The notes beneath the pieces were generated by a model. That model was not told the DNA's origin and searched no databases. It saw only the letters and a list, made by a program, of their open reading frames with translations. Below, piece by piece: positions 23,401-33,478 of a DNA stretch of 64,000 nucleotides. The DNA is from Pelecanus crispus (taxonomy: Eukaryota; Chordata; Aves; Pelecaniformes; Pelecanidae). The position numbers were made by a program, and so were the translations under genes. The number at the start of each line of letters is the position of its first letter. Position 1 is the first letter of the stretch. The DNA lies in assembly GCF_030463565.1 (NCBI RefSeq), contig NC_134656.1, positions 1,307,001-1,371,000 on the forward strand, written 5' to 3'.

Positions 23401-24869
23401 GAACACCAACTCTGTTTGAGCCTGAATATTTTGAGCAACTATCATGTTTTTGAAAAGAGTGTTCAAAGAGCAAACTAAATTGCTACCTGCCCCCAAGCCG
23501 AAACACTCCTGTCTGCACCTGCTTTTCTCTAAAAAGATGATGTTGCCCCCAGTCAGCCCCAATGGGTGCTGACCCTCAGGCACAAAATGAGCTCCTCTTC
23601 CCAAGCCGTTTACGGGGTACGCTGGGGACAAAGCTTGCACGAGCCAGGTGAGCGCACGCAGACCACGCAGCGCAGCTGCCTCCCAAGAGACGCGCGCAGC
23701 ACCCGGTTTCGCAGCCTGGCATCGAGGGTCAGAGCAGGACAGCTCTCCAAGACCCCAACCCAGTAGCAGGTTTGAAAAGCACACACCTCGTGCCATTGCA
23801 GACCTCTCTTGCAGGTACCGGGGCTCGGCACGGGTGCGAAGGACCACACCACTGAACAACACAGGCTCAGAATCCATAAATTTAGCTTGCAGAAGTGAGG
23901 CACATGCCTTCATGAGTCTCTGCATAGATCAACCACTGCTGTCAGCAGAAAATATACCGATGACTGAGTGTTCATAATCCAAACTTTATTGGTTGTACCC
24001 AAAGCCTTTAGTAAGAAAGAATAAAGTAATCTGACAAACAAAACGCATGGGGTTTCATAATCTCATCTGCCCTTTCGTTTACAAAGCATATTTTACCAAC
24101 AGCCACACAGCCCGTTGCCCCAAGGCACAATTAACTAAATTACAGCAGGGGCGAGACTGACCACCGCTGCCTTCAGAAGAGGAGAGCAACTGGTGTGGAA
24201 ATCTGTGAAAACCACCTTCCCCTCCGCCCAGAAAAGCCCAGAACCGAGTCCCTGCGCGGCTGGGGCTGGGAGCAAGAAACAGGCCTCTCCCTGCCCCTCC
24301 ACACACCTCGCAGCCCCCTGCTTTTTGGGGCAGGGCGGGGAAAAGGCAAAGACGGAGCCTTTTAAGTAAATAACACCTACACCGCCTGAACGTGCGAGCT
24401 CGGAGGGCTGGGGGAGGGGAAGGCTACCCTTCTGTGGGGCCCTGCCCTTCCTGCGTGGCCGGGGGCAGCGGGCGGCTCCACAGCTCATCCCCGGCCAGGC
24501 TGAGAGCAGCCGAGGCGGCCCCCCTCGCAGCGCCCTGCCCCGCTCACCCCCCGGGGGCACGGAGGCCCCCTCCGCGGGCAAGAGGCCGCGGGCCCTGCCC
24601 TCCCCGCCGCGCCAGGCCCGCTCGTTCCCACCCTTCCGCCGCTCGTTCCCTCTTAGCGTCGCCAGGCCGGGCCCCCCGCCACGGCCCAGCTCTCCTGAGG
24701 GGCGGCCCCGGCCCCTCAGCCCACACCGTGCCCGCAGCGGGGCGGGCGGGGGTGGGGGGGGTGGGAGAGCGCGGGAGACACGGTGGCGCCTCCCCCCCAT
24801 CGCCCCCTCCGCCCGTCCCCGCCGCGTAGCCCCAGGAGGGGCACCGGAGCCGCCGCGGCCCGCCGGTAC

Positions 24870-24945
24870 CTGCCGCGGCCGCCCGCTCGCCGCCCGCCCG
24901 CCGGCCGCACACAGACAATATGGCGGAGGCACAAGGCTCGGCCGC
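24870..24945 (-). other. CSNK2A1: CSNK2A1 noncoding exon 1 (approximate 5' end)
   Basis: The minus strand has a good donor, CAG|GTACCGG, bordering at 24870, inside the CpG island and just downstream of a promoter motif cluster. The exon upstream of it includes CCGCCATATTGTCTGTGTGC, a stretch I associate from memory with the mammalian CSNK2A1 leader. The transcription start was not seen, so the 5' border is a guess. Confidence 0.55.
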
Positions 24946-25095
24946 CAGCCGCAGGGACCAGAGCGAGGCGCGCCGGAAGCGGAAACCCCGCAGCCCGCTA
25001 GCGCGCGGCGTGCGGCTGGGTGGGGGGGGAAGACGGGCGAGCCGCGCATGCGCAGAGGCGCTGGGCGCCGCGGGGCATTCTGGGGGCTGTAGTCC
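24918..25095 (-). promoter_or_regulatory. CSNK2A1: CSNK2A1 core promoter motif cluster
   Basis: Four housekeeping promoter motifs lie within 180 bp. They are a ZNF143/Staf-type site at 25075-25095 (plus GCATTCTGGG then CTGTAGTCC), an NRF1 palindrome GCGCATGCGCA at 25044-25054, an ETS/GABP core CCGGAAGC at 24973-24980, and a YY1-type CCGCCATATTG at 24918-24927. This fits a TATA-less CpG promoter. The motifs were matched by eye to known consensus sequences; binding is inferred. Confidence 0.6.
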
Positions 25096-25594
25096 GCGGC
25101 GGGGCGGCGGCGGCGGAGGCCGCAGCGGAGGCCGCAGCGGCGGCGGCGGGGCCCGGCCCTCGGGCCTTGTCCACGCTCCGTGCCCTGGCGCGGGCAGCTG
25201 GGGCCGCCCCGTGAGGCGAGGGGAGGTGAGGCGAGCTGAAACGGTGGGCGCCGTAGCCCCAGCGCGGCCCGCAGCCCCCCCCCCCCGTCCCGGCTTTCCT
25301 CGCCCCCGGTGGAAGGCCTGGCCGTGCGCGGCGGCGGCGGCGGCGGCGGCGGAGGCCACCGGGGCCCGGGCCCCTCCGCGGTGCTTCCGCGGGGCTGTGC
25401 GCGGGGCCTGCCGCCAGGTGGCAACTGCGGCCCGCCGAGCCAGGCGGGCCCCGAGCCCCCGCGGCGGGGGCGGCCCTTCCCCCGGCCCGCCCGCCCGCCG
25501 GGCCCCGCCGCCGGACCCCCGGGGGGCCGCGGCCGGGGGTGTCCCCGAGGCGTGCGGCTGCAGGGGCTGTGGCGGGGTGGGTGGAATCGTTATC

Positions 25595-26155
25595 TGCCGT
25601 GGTTTAGCCCCAGCCAGCGGCTCAGCACCACGCAGCCGCTCGCTCGCTCCCCCGGCCCCAGTGGGGTGGGGGGGAGAGTCGGAGGAGTAAGAGTGAGAAA
25701 ACTCCTGGGTTGGGATAAGAACAGTTTAATAATTGAAATAAAATAAAGTAAAATAGCAGTAGTAATAAGAACAACAATAATAATGATACACAAAGCAAGT
25801 GATGCCCAATGCAATTGCTCACTGCCCGCCAACTGATACCCAGCCCGTCCCCGAGCAGCGATCGCTCCTCCCCGGCCAACCCCCCCAGTTTCTATACTGC
25901 CCATGACGCAGTATGGTATGGAATGGCCCTCTGGCCAGGTTGGATCAACCGTCCTGGCTGTGCCCCCATCCCAGCTTCTTGTGCGCCTGGCAGAGCGCGG
26001 GAAGCTCGAAAGTCCTTGCCTGGTGTCAGCACTGCTCAGCAACAACTAAACCATCAGTGTGTTATCAGCGTTCTGCTCATCCTAAACCCAAATCACAGCA
26101 TTATGCCTGCTACTAGGAAGAAAATTAACTCTATCCCAGCCGAAACCAAAACTGA
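25595..26155 (-). mobile_element. Solo LTR of an avian endogenous retrovirus
   Basis: The block begins on plus with GTGGTTTAGCCCCAGCCAGC and ends in the ATCCCAGCCGAAACC region, both hallmarks of an LTR common in bird genomes. The U3-TATA-R-U5 order runs on the minus strand. No internal retroviral coding region adjoins it, so it is a solo LTR fossil. I cannot settle ERVL versus ERVK without a library. The right border is approximate. Confidence 0.8.
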
Positions 26156-26168
26156 TGCTGCTAGAGAA

Positions 26169-26692
26169 TGTCAGTTATAAAGCCCTACCCTAGAAATGCT
26201 TTTGTTTGGTTCGTAGATCGCTAATGGCAAATCATCCCGGAACAGGACACGAGGCGATGCATTACTGTCTTGACTACTGAACCGTGAAGAGTTACTAAGG
26301 ATCTGCCAAGAAGGAAAGTAGGGGAAAGGTAATTTTGGCAGGGGGAGATTGCGACCACCGAATCGATTAAAAACTAGAGAGACTAGCCCCCCACCCTCCT
26401 TGAGCATGCCTAATAAGTTAAAATCATATTGTACCTTTAAATTTAAGCGAAGAAGATATGACCCAGTCAGAGACAAGTATGCTTCACTAATTTAACAATT
26501 ATGTAGTAGATAGGTGTGGTGTGTTAATCATAATGTGTAAAAGTTAAGAGAAAACTTTGGTAAGTGCGCTAGCTTCATGGAATTACCACCTAGCACCCAA
26601 ACTTGTGCAACTTTGGGAATAAAACCATATCTCGCCTCAGTGTGTGAAGATTGGCTTGTTGCACACTGGCTAAATGAGCCCTGTTTGGGACA
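26169..26692 (+). mobile_element. Possible second solo LTR, different family
   Basis: The segment opens TGTCAG and closes GGGACA, the TG...CA ends with short inverted repeats expected of an LTR, and is about 524 bp. AATAAA occurs about 70 bp before its end, as in an R-U5 region. It is AT-richer than its surroundings and follows the preceding LTR after about 13 bp, in the opposite orientation. No clear target duplication was seen, so the call is tentative. Confidence 0.45.
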
Positions 26693-27379
26693 GCAGAAGG
26701 GGCTCGTCCCCCCGCAGCATTGGCAGCGCTGGACCCGGAGCTGGGCTGAGCCCTGTGCTCTTCCAGGCCCTGGTGACCTTCCCTCGCTGCCTTTCATGTT
26801 TTTAGCCCCGATTTCCTGTCGTGCAGCCTGGGAGATGAGCTTTACCCCCAAGGGCTGGCCAAAGCAGATCACCCGCAGACCTCTCTGTCTCAGGCTGAGC
26901 CGGCGGAGACCCCAGGGAGGGGGAAAACACATGGAGGCACACCTGACGCCTCTGCTGCTTCGGCTGAAACCGCACCCCCTGCCCCCCGGAGCCCCCCGTG
27001 CCCCGAACCCCGCGCCCTTCGGCCCCGGGTGTGTGGCACGAGCAGAGAGGAGCCAGCTCGGCCCCCCCCCAGCCGCGGCCTCGTGGAAAGCTGAGCACGG
27101 CCATGCTTCGCCCCGCTTCCCTCCCGGTGTGGGAGTCTCCCCCGTGGGAGGCCGCTGGCCCAAATCTCACAACCCCTCACCCCGGGTCACTCCCATTAGG
27201 TAAAGGAGCAGCTCGTCTTGGCGGGGGTATCTCCCTCTTGCGCTTTCCTTGTATTGTACGGGCCTGGGTCATCGAGGAAATCTTACAGGTCCTTCTGCTG
27301 CCGAGTGGTCACGGGGGAAGCCCGGCCCCCTTCCCCCCATTGTCAGCGGCCGGGCCGTATCCTCGCTCCGAGCCCCGGC

Positions 27380-27415
27380 CCCTAAAAATAGCTCTTTGTC
27401 AGGCGATTGTTCCGA
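27380..27415. promoter_or_regulatory. Possible enhancer spot: MEF2 and SOX-type sites
   Basis: A perfect MEF2 consensus CTAAAAATAG (27382-27391) is followed closely by CTTTGTC and GATTGTT, which resemble HMG-box (TCF/SOX) sites, in an otherwise very GC-rich stretch. Only sequence motifs support this. Confidence 0.3.
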
Positions 27416-28619
27416 CACCTTCGCGGCAGCATTGACGTGGGCCGGAGCGGGAGAGCGGTGGGGTAGGTGGAGGGGAAGGGCTGGAGGTCCCCCCTGGGAC
27501 CGCTCTGAGTATTGGCCGCTGATAACGGCCCCTGTTGTGGGGAAATGGGCTCCCGGCACGCCGAAGGCCTTCCCGTGTTGCTGCCCGCTGCTGCCTGCTG
27601 CTGCCTGTGGCTGCCTGCTGCTGCCTGACGGTCACCTCTCCCCCATCTGTCCCAGCCCTTCTGCCAGCTCCGCACTGGACCCCCACCCTGGGGTCCCCAA
27701 ATGCGGGGAGGCCTCTGCCCAGGGCACAAGGTGGGGACGGAGCCCTCCCGAGCCCGCGGTTCGGACCCTGCAGGGTGGGGTCCGGCCCCGCACCCCCCAA
27801 CAAGCACCCACGTGCCCCTGCCCTGCTCACCCCAGTGGGATTGGGGCAGGCAGGGGTCTGCCCTGGGGGGGAGCAGGGTTGCCGGGGGGTGGGAAGGCAG
27901 CCCAGACCCCCCCTGCTACATTTTGGAGGGGTTAAGCCCAGCCCTGCAGAGCTGTCCCTGCCCCAGGCACCCACGGGGGCAACCTACAGCAGGGCCCTTC
28001 CCCGGCCCCCCAACATGAGCCCCGCCAGCATGGCCCCTGCTCCGTGCTGGGGAAGGGGCTGAGCTGCGGCAGGACGGGGTTCAGCCCCCCGCCCCCAGAC
28101 ACCCCTTCCCCAGCATCGATCCCAAACGTCTCCCAGGAGCTGCGGTGCCCACGGTCCCCCCGTACCCACTCAGAGGGGCCCCTCGCACCGCGCAGCCCCC
28201 TCGCCTGTCACCCCCTGCCACCCCAACCGCTGTCAGCTGGAGGTGACCGTCCCCCCGCCGGGGCCCTCTCCTGCCCGGCCACCCCAGCTGCAGAAACAGG
28301 ATTTTATTTCCCATGAGCGTGAGCAGGTCTGGATTAAAATAAACTCCTGGCCCAGATCCCTTTTCTGGTGTTGCAGGAGATGCCATGTTTGCCGCTAGCG
28401 CTGCCTGCAGACCGGCTGAGCTCCGAGCCTCGACCCTCCGGGCTGCGCATCCCTGTGGTGGGGACATGCCTGTCCCCTGCCCGGCCTTTGGGGACATCCT
28501 CTCCCAGCCATGCCTGGCCATGTGGGCTCTCGGGGACGCTGGCCCCGCTCGGTGGCTGTCCCCAGGCCAGGCTGAGCTCCCCGGGGCCGCTGGCCGTGGG
28601 GCAGGGCACGGGGCCAGCC

Positions 28620-28790
28620 CCGCTCTGATTACCCCCAGCGCTTTTTCCTTTTTCTTCCTTAATTTACTGAGTGCTAAATCCAAATATTACAACTTCCCCT
28701 CCGCACCGCTGGTTACGCAGGCGGCCCCCGGCCGGGCATTGTCTTATTGTTTGCAGAGGGAAGCTCCAGCGGGAGATTAACCTGGCGTTC
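28620..28790. promoter_or_regulatory. Possible conserved noncoding element
   Basis: An AT-richer island of about 170 bp stands out in GC-rich DNA 4.3 kb beyond the TCF15 3' end. It contains TTAATTTACTGAGTGC, CCAAATATTAC and a paired SOX/FOX-like CATTGTCTTATTGTTTGC. No open frame or repeat explains it. Confidence 0.3.
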
Positions 28791-29192
28791 ACCCCGCGCC
28801 GCAGCTTCACACCCTGTCCCTGCTGGCAGGGCCCGCATCCCCAGGGACCGCGGCCGGCACGGGGTCCCCGTGGGGCGAGCGGCTCTGAGGGGTCCGGTGC
28901 ACGGGGGGGGACACAGCGGGGTGGTGGCACCGGGGGTGCCCGGCAGCGCGGGTGCCGTCGGAGCGGTTGGCGTGGGGCTCAGCGGCTGCAGGGCCACGGC
29001 TGGCCCTGGTGTGGTGGCGGGGACCTGGTGGGGGTCCTGGGGGGGGCTCAAGCAGAGCCTTTGCCCCCTTCCTTCACCGGGGACCCTGGCAGGGTGATGG
29101 CGGGGTCAGCACGGTCTGTCTGCCGGCATGGGGAGACAGGGACTGCCCGGCGCCCCGGTCTGGGGGCCATCACACTGACCCCGGTCTGCCCT

Positions 29193-29638
29193 GCCCATCC
29201 CATCCCATCCCATCCCATCCCATCCCATCCCATCCACTCCACTCCACTCCACTCCACTCCACTCCACTCCACTCCACTCCACTCCACTCCACTCCATCCA
29301 TCCCATCCCATCCCATCCCATCCCATCCCATCCCATCTACTCCACTCCATCCACCCCATCCCATCCCATCCCATCCCATCCCATCCCACCCCATCCCATC
29401 CCATCCCATCCCATCCCATCCCATCCCATCCCATCCCATCCCATCCCATCCCATCTACTCCACTCCATCCACCCCATCCCATCCCATCCCATCCCGTCCA
29501 TCCCACCCCATCCCATCCCATCCCATCCCATCCCATCCCATCCCATCCCATCCCATCCCATCCCATCCCATCCCCTCCATCCCATCCCATCCCATCCCAT
29601 CCCATCCCATCCCATCCCATCCCATCCCATCCCATCAG
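29193..29638. repeat. (CCCAT)n / (CCACT)n pentanucleotide satellite
   Basis: A 5-bp array runs about 445 bp. It starts as CCCAT units, switches to about 13 CCACT units near 29231-29295, then returns to CCCAT with occasional CTACT or CCACC variants. The minus strand is GGGAT-rich and could form G-quadruplexes. Because the unit is 5 bp and lacks stops, every frame stays open. Confidence 0.95.
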
Positions 29639-29719
29639 CTCCGTCCCGTCCCAGCCCTTGGTGTGCCCATCCTTCCCTGGTCCTTCCCCCTGCCCTGCCC
29701 TGGGCAGCAGAGCCCTGTT

Positions 29720-29782
29720 TCCTTGTCCCCGTGTCCCCGTGTCCCCCTGTCCCCCTGTCCCTGTGTCCCCGTGTCCCCTCCC
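29720..29782. repeat. Short GTCCCC-type tandem repeat
   Basis: A run of GTCCCCGT and GTCCCCCT units of about 8-9 bp lies just after the pentanucleotide array. Confidence 0.7.
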
Positions 29783-31016
29783 ACTGCCATCTAGACCTCA
29801 GGGGTCCCTTCCCAGCCACTTGCCCCCAGGTCCGGCAGGGCCGGGGCTGACCTGTGATGCTCAGACGATCGCTGTGGTCACTGCACCAGGGAGGTTTCCT
29901 GGGCAGCGAGCGGCTGAGCTTTGCTCCGCTGTAGGACACGCTGGGGTCTTTGTCCTGACCCTCTGCTCCAGGAGGAGCCTGCGGAGGGCCAGGCAGCACC
30001 CAAAGGTGTTGCCAAAGGGCAAGGCATGAGGAGGGCTGGATCCCGGCGCTGAAACCTGCCTTCGTGTCCCACGTCCTCGGCTGGCTCTGCTTGCATGGCC
30101 GGCGCAGGCTCAGGCCCAGGCGTTGGAGACAGCCTGACCCCGCTGCCCCACCCCGGGGGCCATGAGTCGGGCGAGCGGCGCTGCCCACCCACCGCAGGCT
30201 CTGCCAGACCCCTCCGCCATGGCAGCTCCATCCTCCCACCCCCCCATGCCCAGCTGGACCCTCCCGGGTCCCGGCACGACCGCGGGTCCCTTTGCACTGG
30301 CCTGGGTGCACAGCAGTGCTGGGGGCTGCAGGGTCCCGGTCCCCCCCATCACCAGGGAGCGAGCCCTGGGCTGAGCCCCCTGCCCACAGCTCTTGCCCGG
30401 CTGGATGTGGCCTCAACCATCCCACCAGCACCGTGGTCTCGGCACCGCCGGGCTCTGGCCGCGGGTGCAGCCCTGCTGCATTCCAGCCTTGCTGGCCTGG
30501 CAAGGTTAAACTGTGGAGAGGCTGAAATATTTGGGAGGGGAATGGAGAAGGGAAAGGGGAAAAAAAAAAAAAAAATCTATAAAAAGAAAGTTTAAAAACA
30601 CAAGTTAAAGAAAAAAATACCAGGCGCAGAGTGCAGCTGCGGTTCTGGTTCCAGTTCCCAGGTGATGTCAGGCCTGGAGCCTCTCCAGCCCCGGCCCCTC
30701 GGAGACGGTCTTTGTGGGTTCAGCACTGAGTGTTTTTCCTTCCTGAGACTCGGGGACACCTTCCTGTCTCAGAGAAAGCAGCCAAGAGCCTTTCCAAGGG
30801 TGTCCGCGCGCAGGAAAGGGAGAGGATGGGAGGGGAGCGCGAGCGAGGCGGCGCGGCTGGGCTCGGCGCGGGGCTGCGGCAGCCGGGGAGCCGGGAGCAT
30901 CCGCGGGCGATCGGCTGTGGTGGCCGCAGCGCTAGCCCAGTGCGGGCCAAAGGGGCGCCCGGCTCCCACCAGCCCGGCAGCCTCCGGCGCCTCTGAGTCA
31001 CCGTTTCCCTCTTGCG

Positions 31017-31810
31017 GTGCTGGGAGGGGCTGGAATGTACTGGGACCCGCGGGATTGGCACCGGCACATGTTGGGACCCGTGGGCTTGGCACTGGGACAT
31101 GCTGGGATCCATGGCCCCAGTGCTGGGACGTGCTGGGATCCGCTGTCCCAGCGCTGGGACATGCTGGATTCCACAGCCCCAGCGCTGGGACATACTGGGT
31201 GCGCAGCCTCAGCACTGGGACTTAACTGGGACCCGTGGCTGTTATGCTGGGGCTTACTGGGACCCTAGTCCCTGGCACTGGGATGTGCTGGGACCAGCAG
31301 GCTTGGCACTGGGACATGCTGGGTTGTGCAGACCCGGCACTGGAACGTGCTGGATTCCACAGCTCATGCACTGGGACTTACTGGGATCCACAGCCTTTAC
31401 ATTAGGGCTTGCTGGGGCCCTAGTCCCTGGCGCTGAGACATACTGGGTGCACAGCTCCTGCACTGGGACATGCTGGGTTGTGCAGCCCCAGCACTGGGAC
31501 GTGCTGGATTCCACAGCTCCTGCACTGGGACGTGCTGGGTTCCACAGCTCCTGCACTGGGACATACTGGGACCCATGGCCTTTATATTGGAGCTCGCTGG
31601 GGCCCTAGTCCCTGCCACTGGGATATACTGGGTGCACAGCTCTTGCACTGGGACATACTGGGACCCATGGCCTTTATATTGGAGCTCGCTGGGGCCCTAG
31701 TCCCTGCCACTGGGACATGCTGGGACACTGGTGCTCAGCCCTGGGACACACTGGGACCCGTGTGCTCAGTGCTGGGACCTGCTGTGCCCCCGGCACTGGG
31801 ACCACCAGAC
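31017..31810. repeat. 31-bp minisatellite
   Basis: About 25 diverged units of the form CTGGGACATGCTGGGATCCA plus about 11 bp make up this array. Successive CTGGGACRTG starts are about 31 bp apart. Within it a longer block of about 100 bp, with TTTATATTGGAGCTCGCTGG, is repeated near 31580 and 31680 with few differences, so there is higher-order duplication. The Trp/Gly/Leu-rich open frames across it come from the repeat. Confidence 0.9.
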
Positions 31811-32517
31811 CTCACTGGCCCCCCGGGGGTCCGGAGCTGCCGCTTCAAGGGGCCGGTCCCCTTTCATGTGCGGGTTGGGCTGTTTGCAGAGCGCAGCCCC
31901 CTCCCCGCCGCCCCTGCCCCCCGATAAACCCGGGGGCAGGGATTCTGTGTCCTGGGCTGTTTGGAGAATCTCACGGCTGTTTATTGGGGTCTGGGACACA
32001 TTAGCCACGCTGAGAACAAACCTCTCCCACCCACCCCGGTCCCTGCCTGGGACCAGCTCTCACAGCTGCGCCGCGCTGTCAGCTCCATAAATCAAACCCG
32101 GGGGGGAGGGAGCCCAGGGCAGGCTCGTCTCGGCCGAGTGGGGGGCCGAAAGGTGCCGCTGGGCTCCCGCCTTCGCCCCCTCCCCGGGGCAGGCGGGGGG
32201 AGGCTCCTGCGGGACCCCCAGGGTGTTCCCCCTGCTCCCTGCTGACTCCAGCACCCTGGAGAGATGGGTTAGGTCCGGCCCCGCAGCCCTCGGGGGGCCA
32301 CCCCGGCAGCCCCCGGCTGCCCCATCCGCAGCTGCCTCTGCTCCGCGGGATGCGCCGGCCCCTGGGAGCTGCGGGCCCCGGCACGGCACCTTTCCCAGGC
32401 TCAGCGCTCCCCGCCACCCAGCACGGGGGGGGACCCGGTTTGGGAACCCCCGCGTCCCCACCTGACCCCGTGCAGGTGCTGCTGCCTGCAGCCCCGCTGT
32501 GCACGGCCCTGGGCGGC

Positions 32518-32740
32518 CGTCATGGTGGTGGTGGCAGTCGCGGCGGCGGTGGCAGTTGCGGCGATGGTGGCAGTCGCAGCAATGGTGGCAGTGGTGGCGG
32601 TGGGGAAAGTCATGGTGCTGGTGGCAGTCATGGTTTTGGTGGCAGTCGCGGTGATGGTGGCAGTCGTGGTGATGGTGGCAGTCGCGGCGATGGTGGCAGT
32701 CACCGTTGTGGTGGCATTCGCGGCAGTCATGATGTACCAG
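32518..32740. repeat. GGTGGCAGT-type tandem repeat
   Basis: Units of 9-18 bp built on GGTGGCAGTCGCGGCGATGG run for about 220 bp, just beyond the 3' end of TCF15. The encoded Gly/Ser or His/Asp-rich peptides have no support as proteins. Confidence 0.85.
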
Positions 32741-33119
32741 GCGGAGGGGAAGGCACAAAAGCGGCGACACCAACCCCGACCCACTGCCCGGGCGCTCGTG
32801 GCTGCGGCAAGGGGGCTGGCGGTGCTGTCCCCATCCCGCGGCACAGCACGGTGCAGACGGTGCTGGGGCTCCCGCAGCCCTTGCAGAGCCAAAGCTCTTG
32901 GCAGGGCCTGGGGACGTGGGGACGGCGAGATCCTGGGGGTCTCGCCCCACGTGGATCCCACTGGGGCCCTCAAGTGTAGCCACGGCACGGGCGCGCTGGC
33001 TCCAGCAGCACAGAGCAGCGGCGGGCATGGGGCTGGGGGTCCAGGGCTGACTTGGGGACCCCATATGCCCCCCACCTTGCCCCACGCAGGCAGGCACCGG
33101 CCCATCAGAAAAAATAAGG

Positions 33120-33125
33120 TTTATT
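33120..33125 (-). terminator. TCF15: Probable TCF15 poly(A) signal
   Basis: AATAAA on the minus strand lies about 355 bp past the TCF15 stop, which would place the mRNA end near 33,100. Cleavage was not seen. Confidence 0.6.
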
Positions 33126-33478
33126 TTCCAAGCGGCTGCACGTGCACAACCAGCGCCCGTGGGGCCGCGACACCGTCCCCCCCTGGAGCGCTTCGACGCC
33201 GGCCGCACACGGGCCCCTTCCAGTCCAGCCCCGGGGCGCGGGGACCCCCCTCCCCGGCCCTGCCCCGCGCAGGCAGCCTTGGCCACGGGAGCGTCCTCCC
33301 CGCCCCGCCGCTGGCTCCGGGGCCGGTGTCGGTGCGGTCCCAGCCCGCGGCCCTGGGCTCGGCTGCCGCCGCCTCGGTCGGGCAGCTCCCTCCCTCCCCG
33401 CTCCGGTCTCTGGGGCTGGCATGCGCGGGCTCCGGCCGGCTCTGCCGCTGTCTCAGGTGGGTGCTGCCGGACCCCGGC

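Larger units (their letters stand above)
11378..24869 (-). other. CSNK2A1: CSNK2A1 intron 1
   Basis: About 13.5 kb separate the CpG-island exon from the ATG exon. Content is moderate to AT-rich, with A and T runs near 13980, 14434 and 16187, a C run near 15886 and two CR1 fragments. No convincing further exon, RNA gene or nested gene was recognised. The short open frames inside it have no family resemblance. Confidence 0.7.
24400..25560. promoter_or_regulatory. CSNK2A1: CpG island over the CSNK2A1 promoter
   Basis: GC content and CpG density jump sharply at about 24.4 kb and stay high to about 25.56 kb, where an LTR begins. The island includes a CGG trinucleotide run at about 25328-25352. 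No TATA box was found near exon 1. The many long open frames here on both strands follow from stop-poor GC-rich sequence. Confidence 0.8.
26700..29190. other. GC-rich intergenic DNA between CSNK2A1 and TCF15
   Basis: No gene was recognised. Long open frames on both strands have low-complexity Pro/Arg/Gly/Ala composition and no family match. Two AT-richer, motif-bearing spots (27380-27415 and 28620-28790) are listed separately as possible regulatory elements. Confidence 0.5.

Noticed and set aside
23332-23990. Possible nested gene or processed pseudogene in CSNK2A1 intron 1 (197-codon minus frame with an AATAAA nearby)
   Set aside because: The frame has no recognisable family, the poly(A) signal lies on its upstream side, and no poly-A tail or target duplication is visible.
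24135-25424. 429-codon minus-strand frame and overlapping frames over the CSNK2A1 CpG island
   Set aside because: Arg/Pro/Gly/Ala-rich translation of CpG-island DNA; it overlaps the noncoding exon and promoter, and all frames are open.
28671-30029. Open frames of up to 452 codons with Pro-Ser-His-Pro-Ile or Trp-Asp-Gly-Met repeats
   Set aside because: They are translations of the CCCAT/CCACT pentamer satellite.
31012-31927. Trp/Gly/Leu repeat protein candidates
   Set aside because: Three frames of the same 31-bp minisatellite give similar peptides; no start context, splice or domain support.
32060-33286. 408-codon minus frame with HHxDCHH repeats, resembling a histidine-rich protein
   Set aside because: The repeats are the GGTGGCAGT minisatellite read on the other strand, and the frame overlaps the TCF15 3' end.
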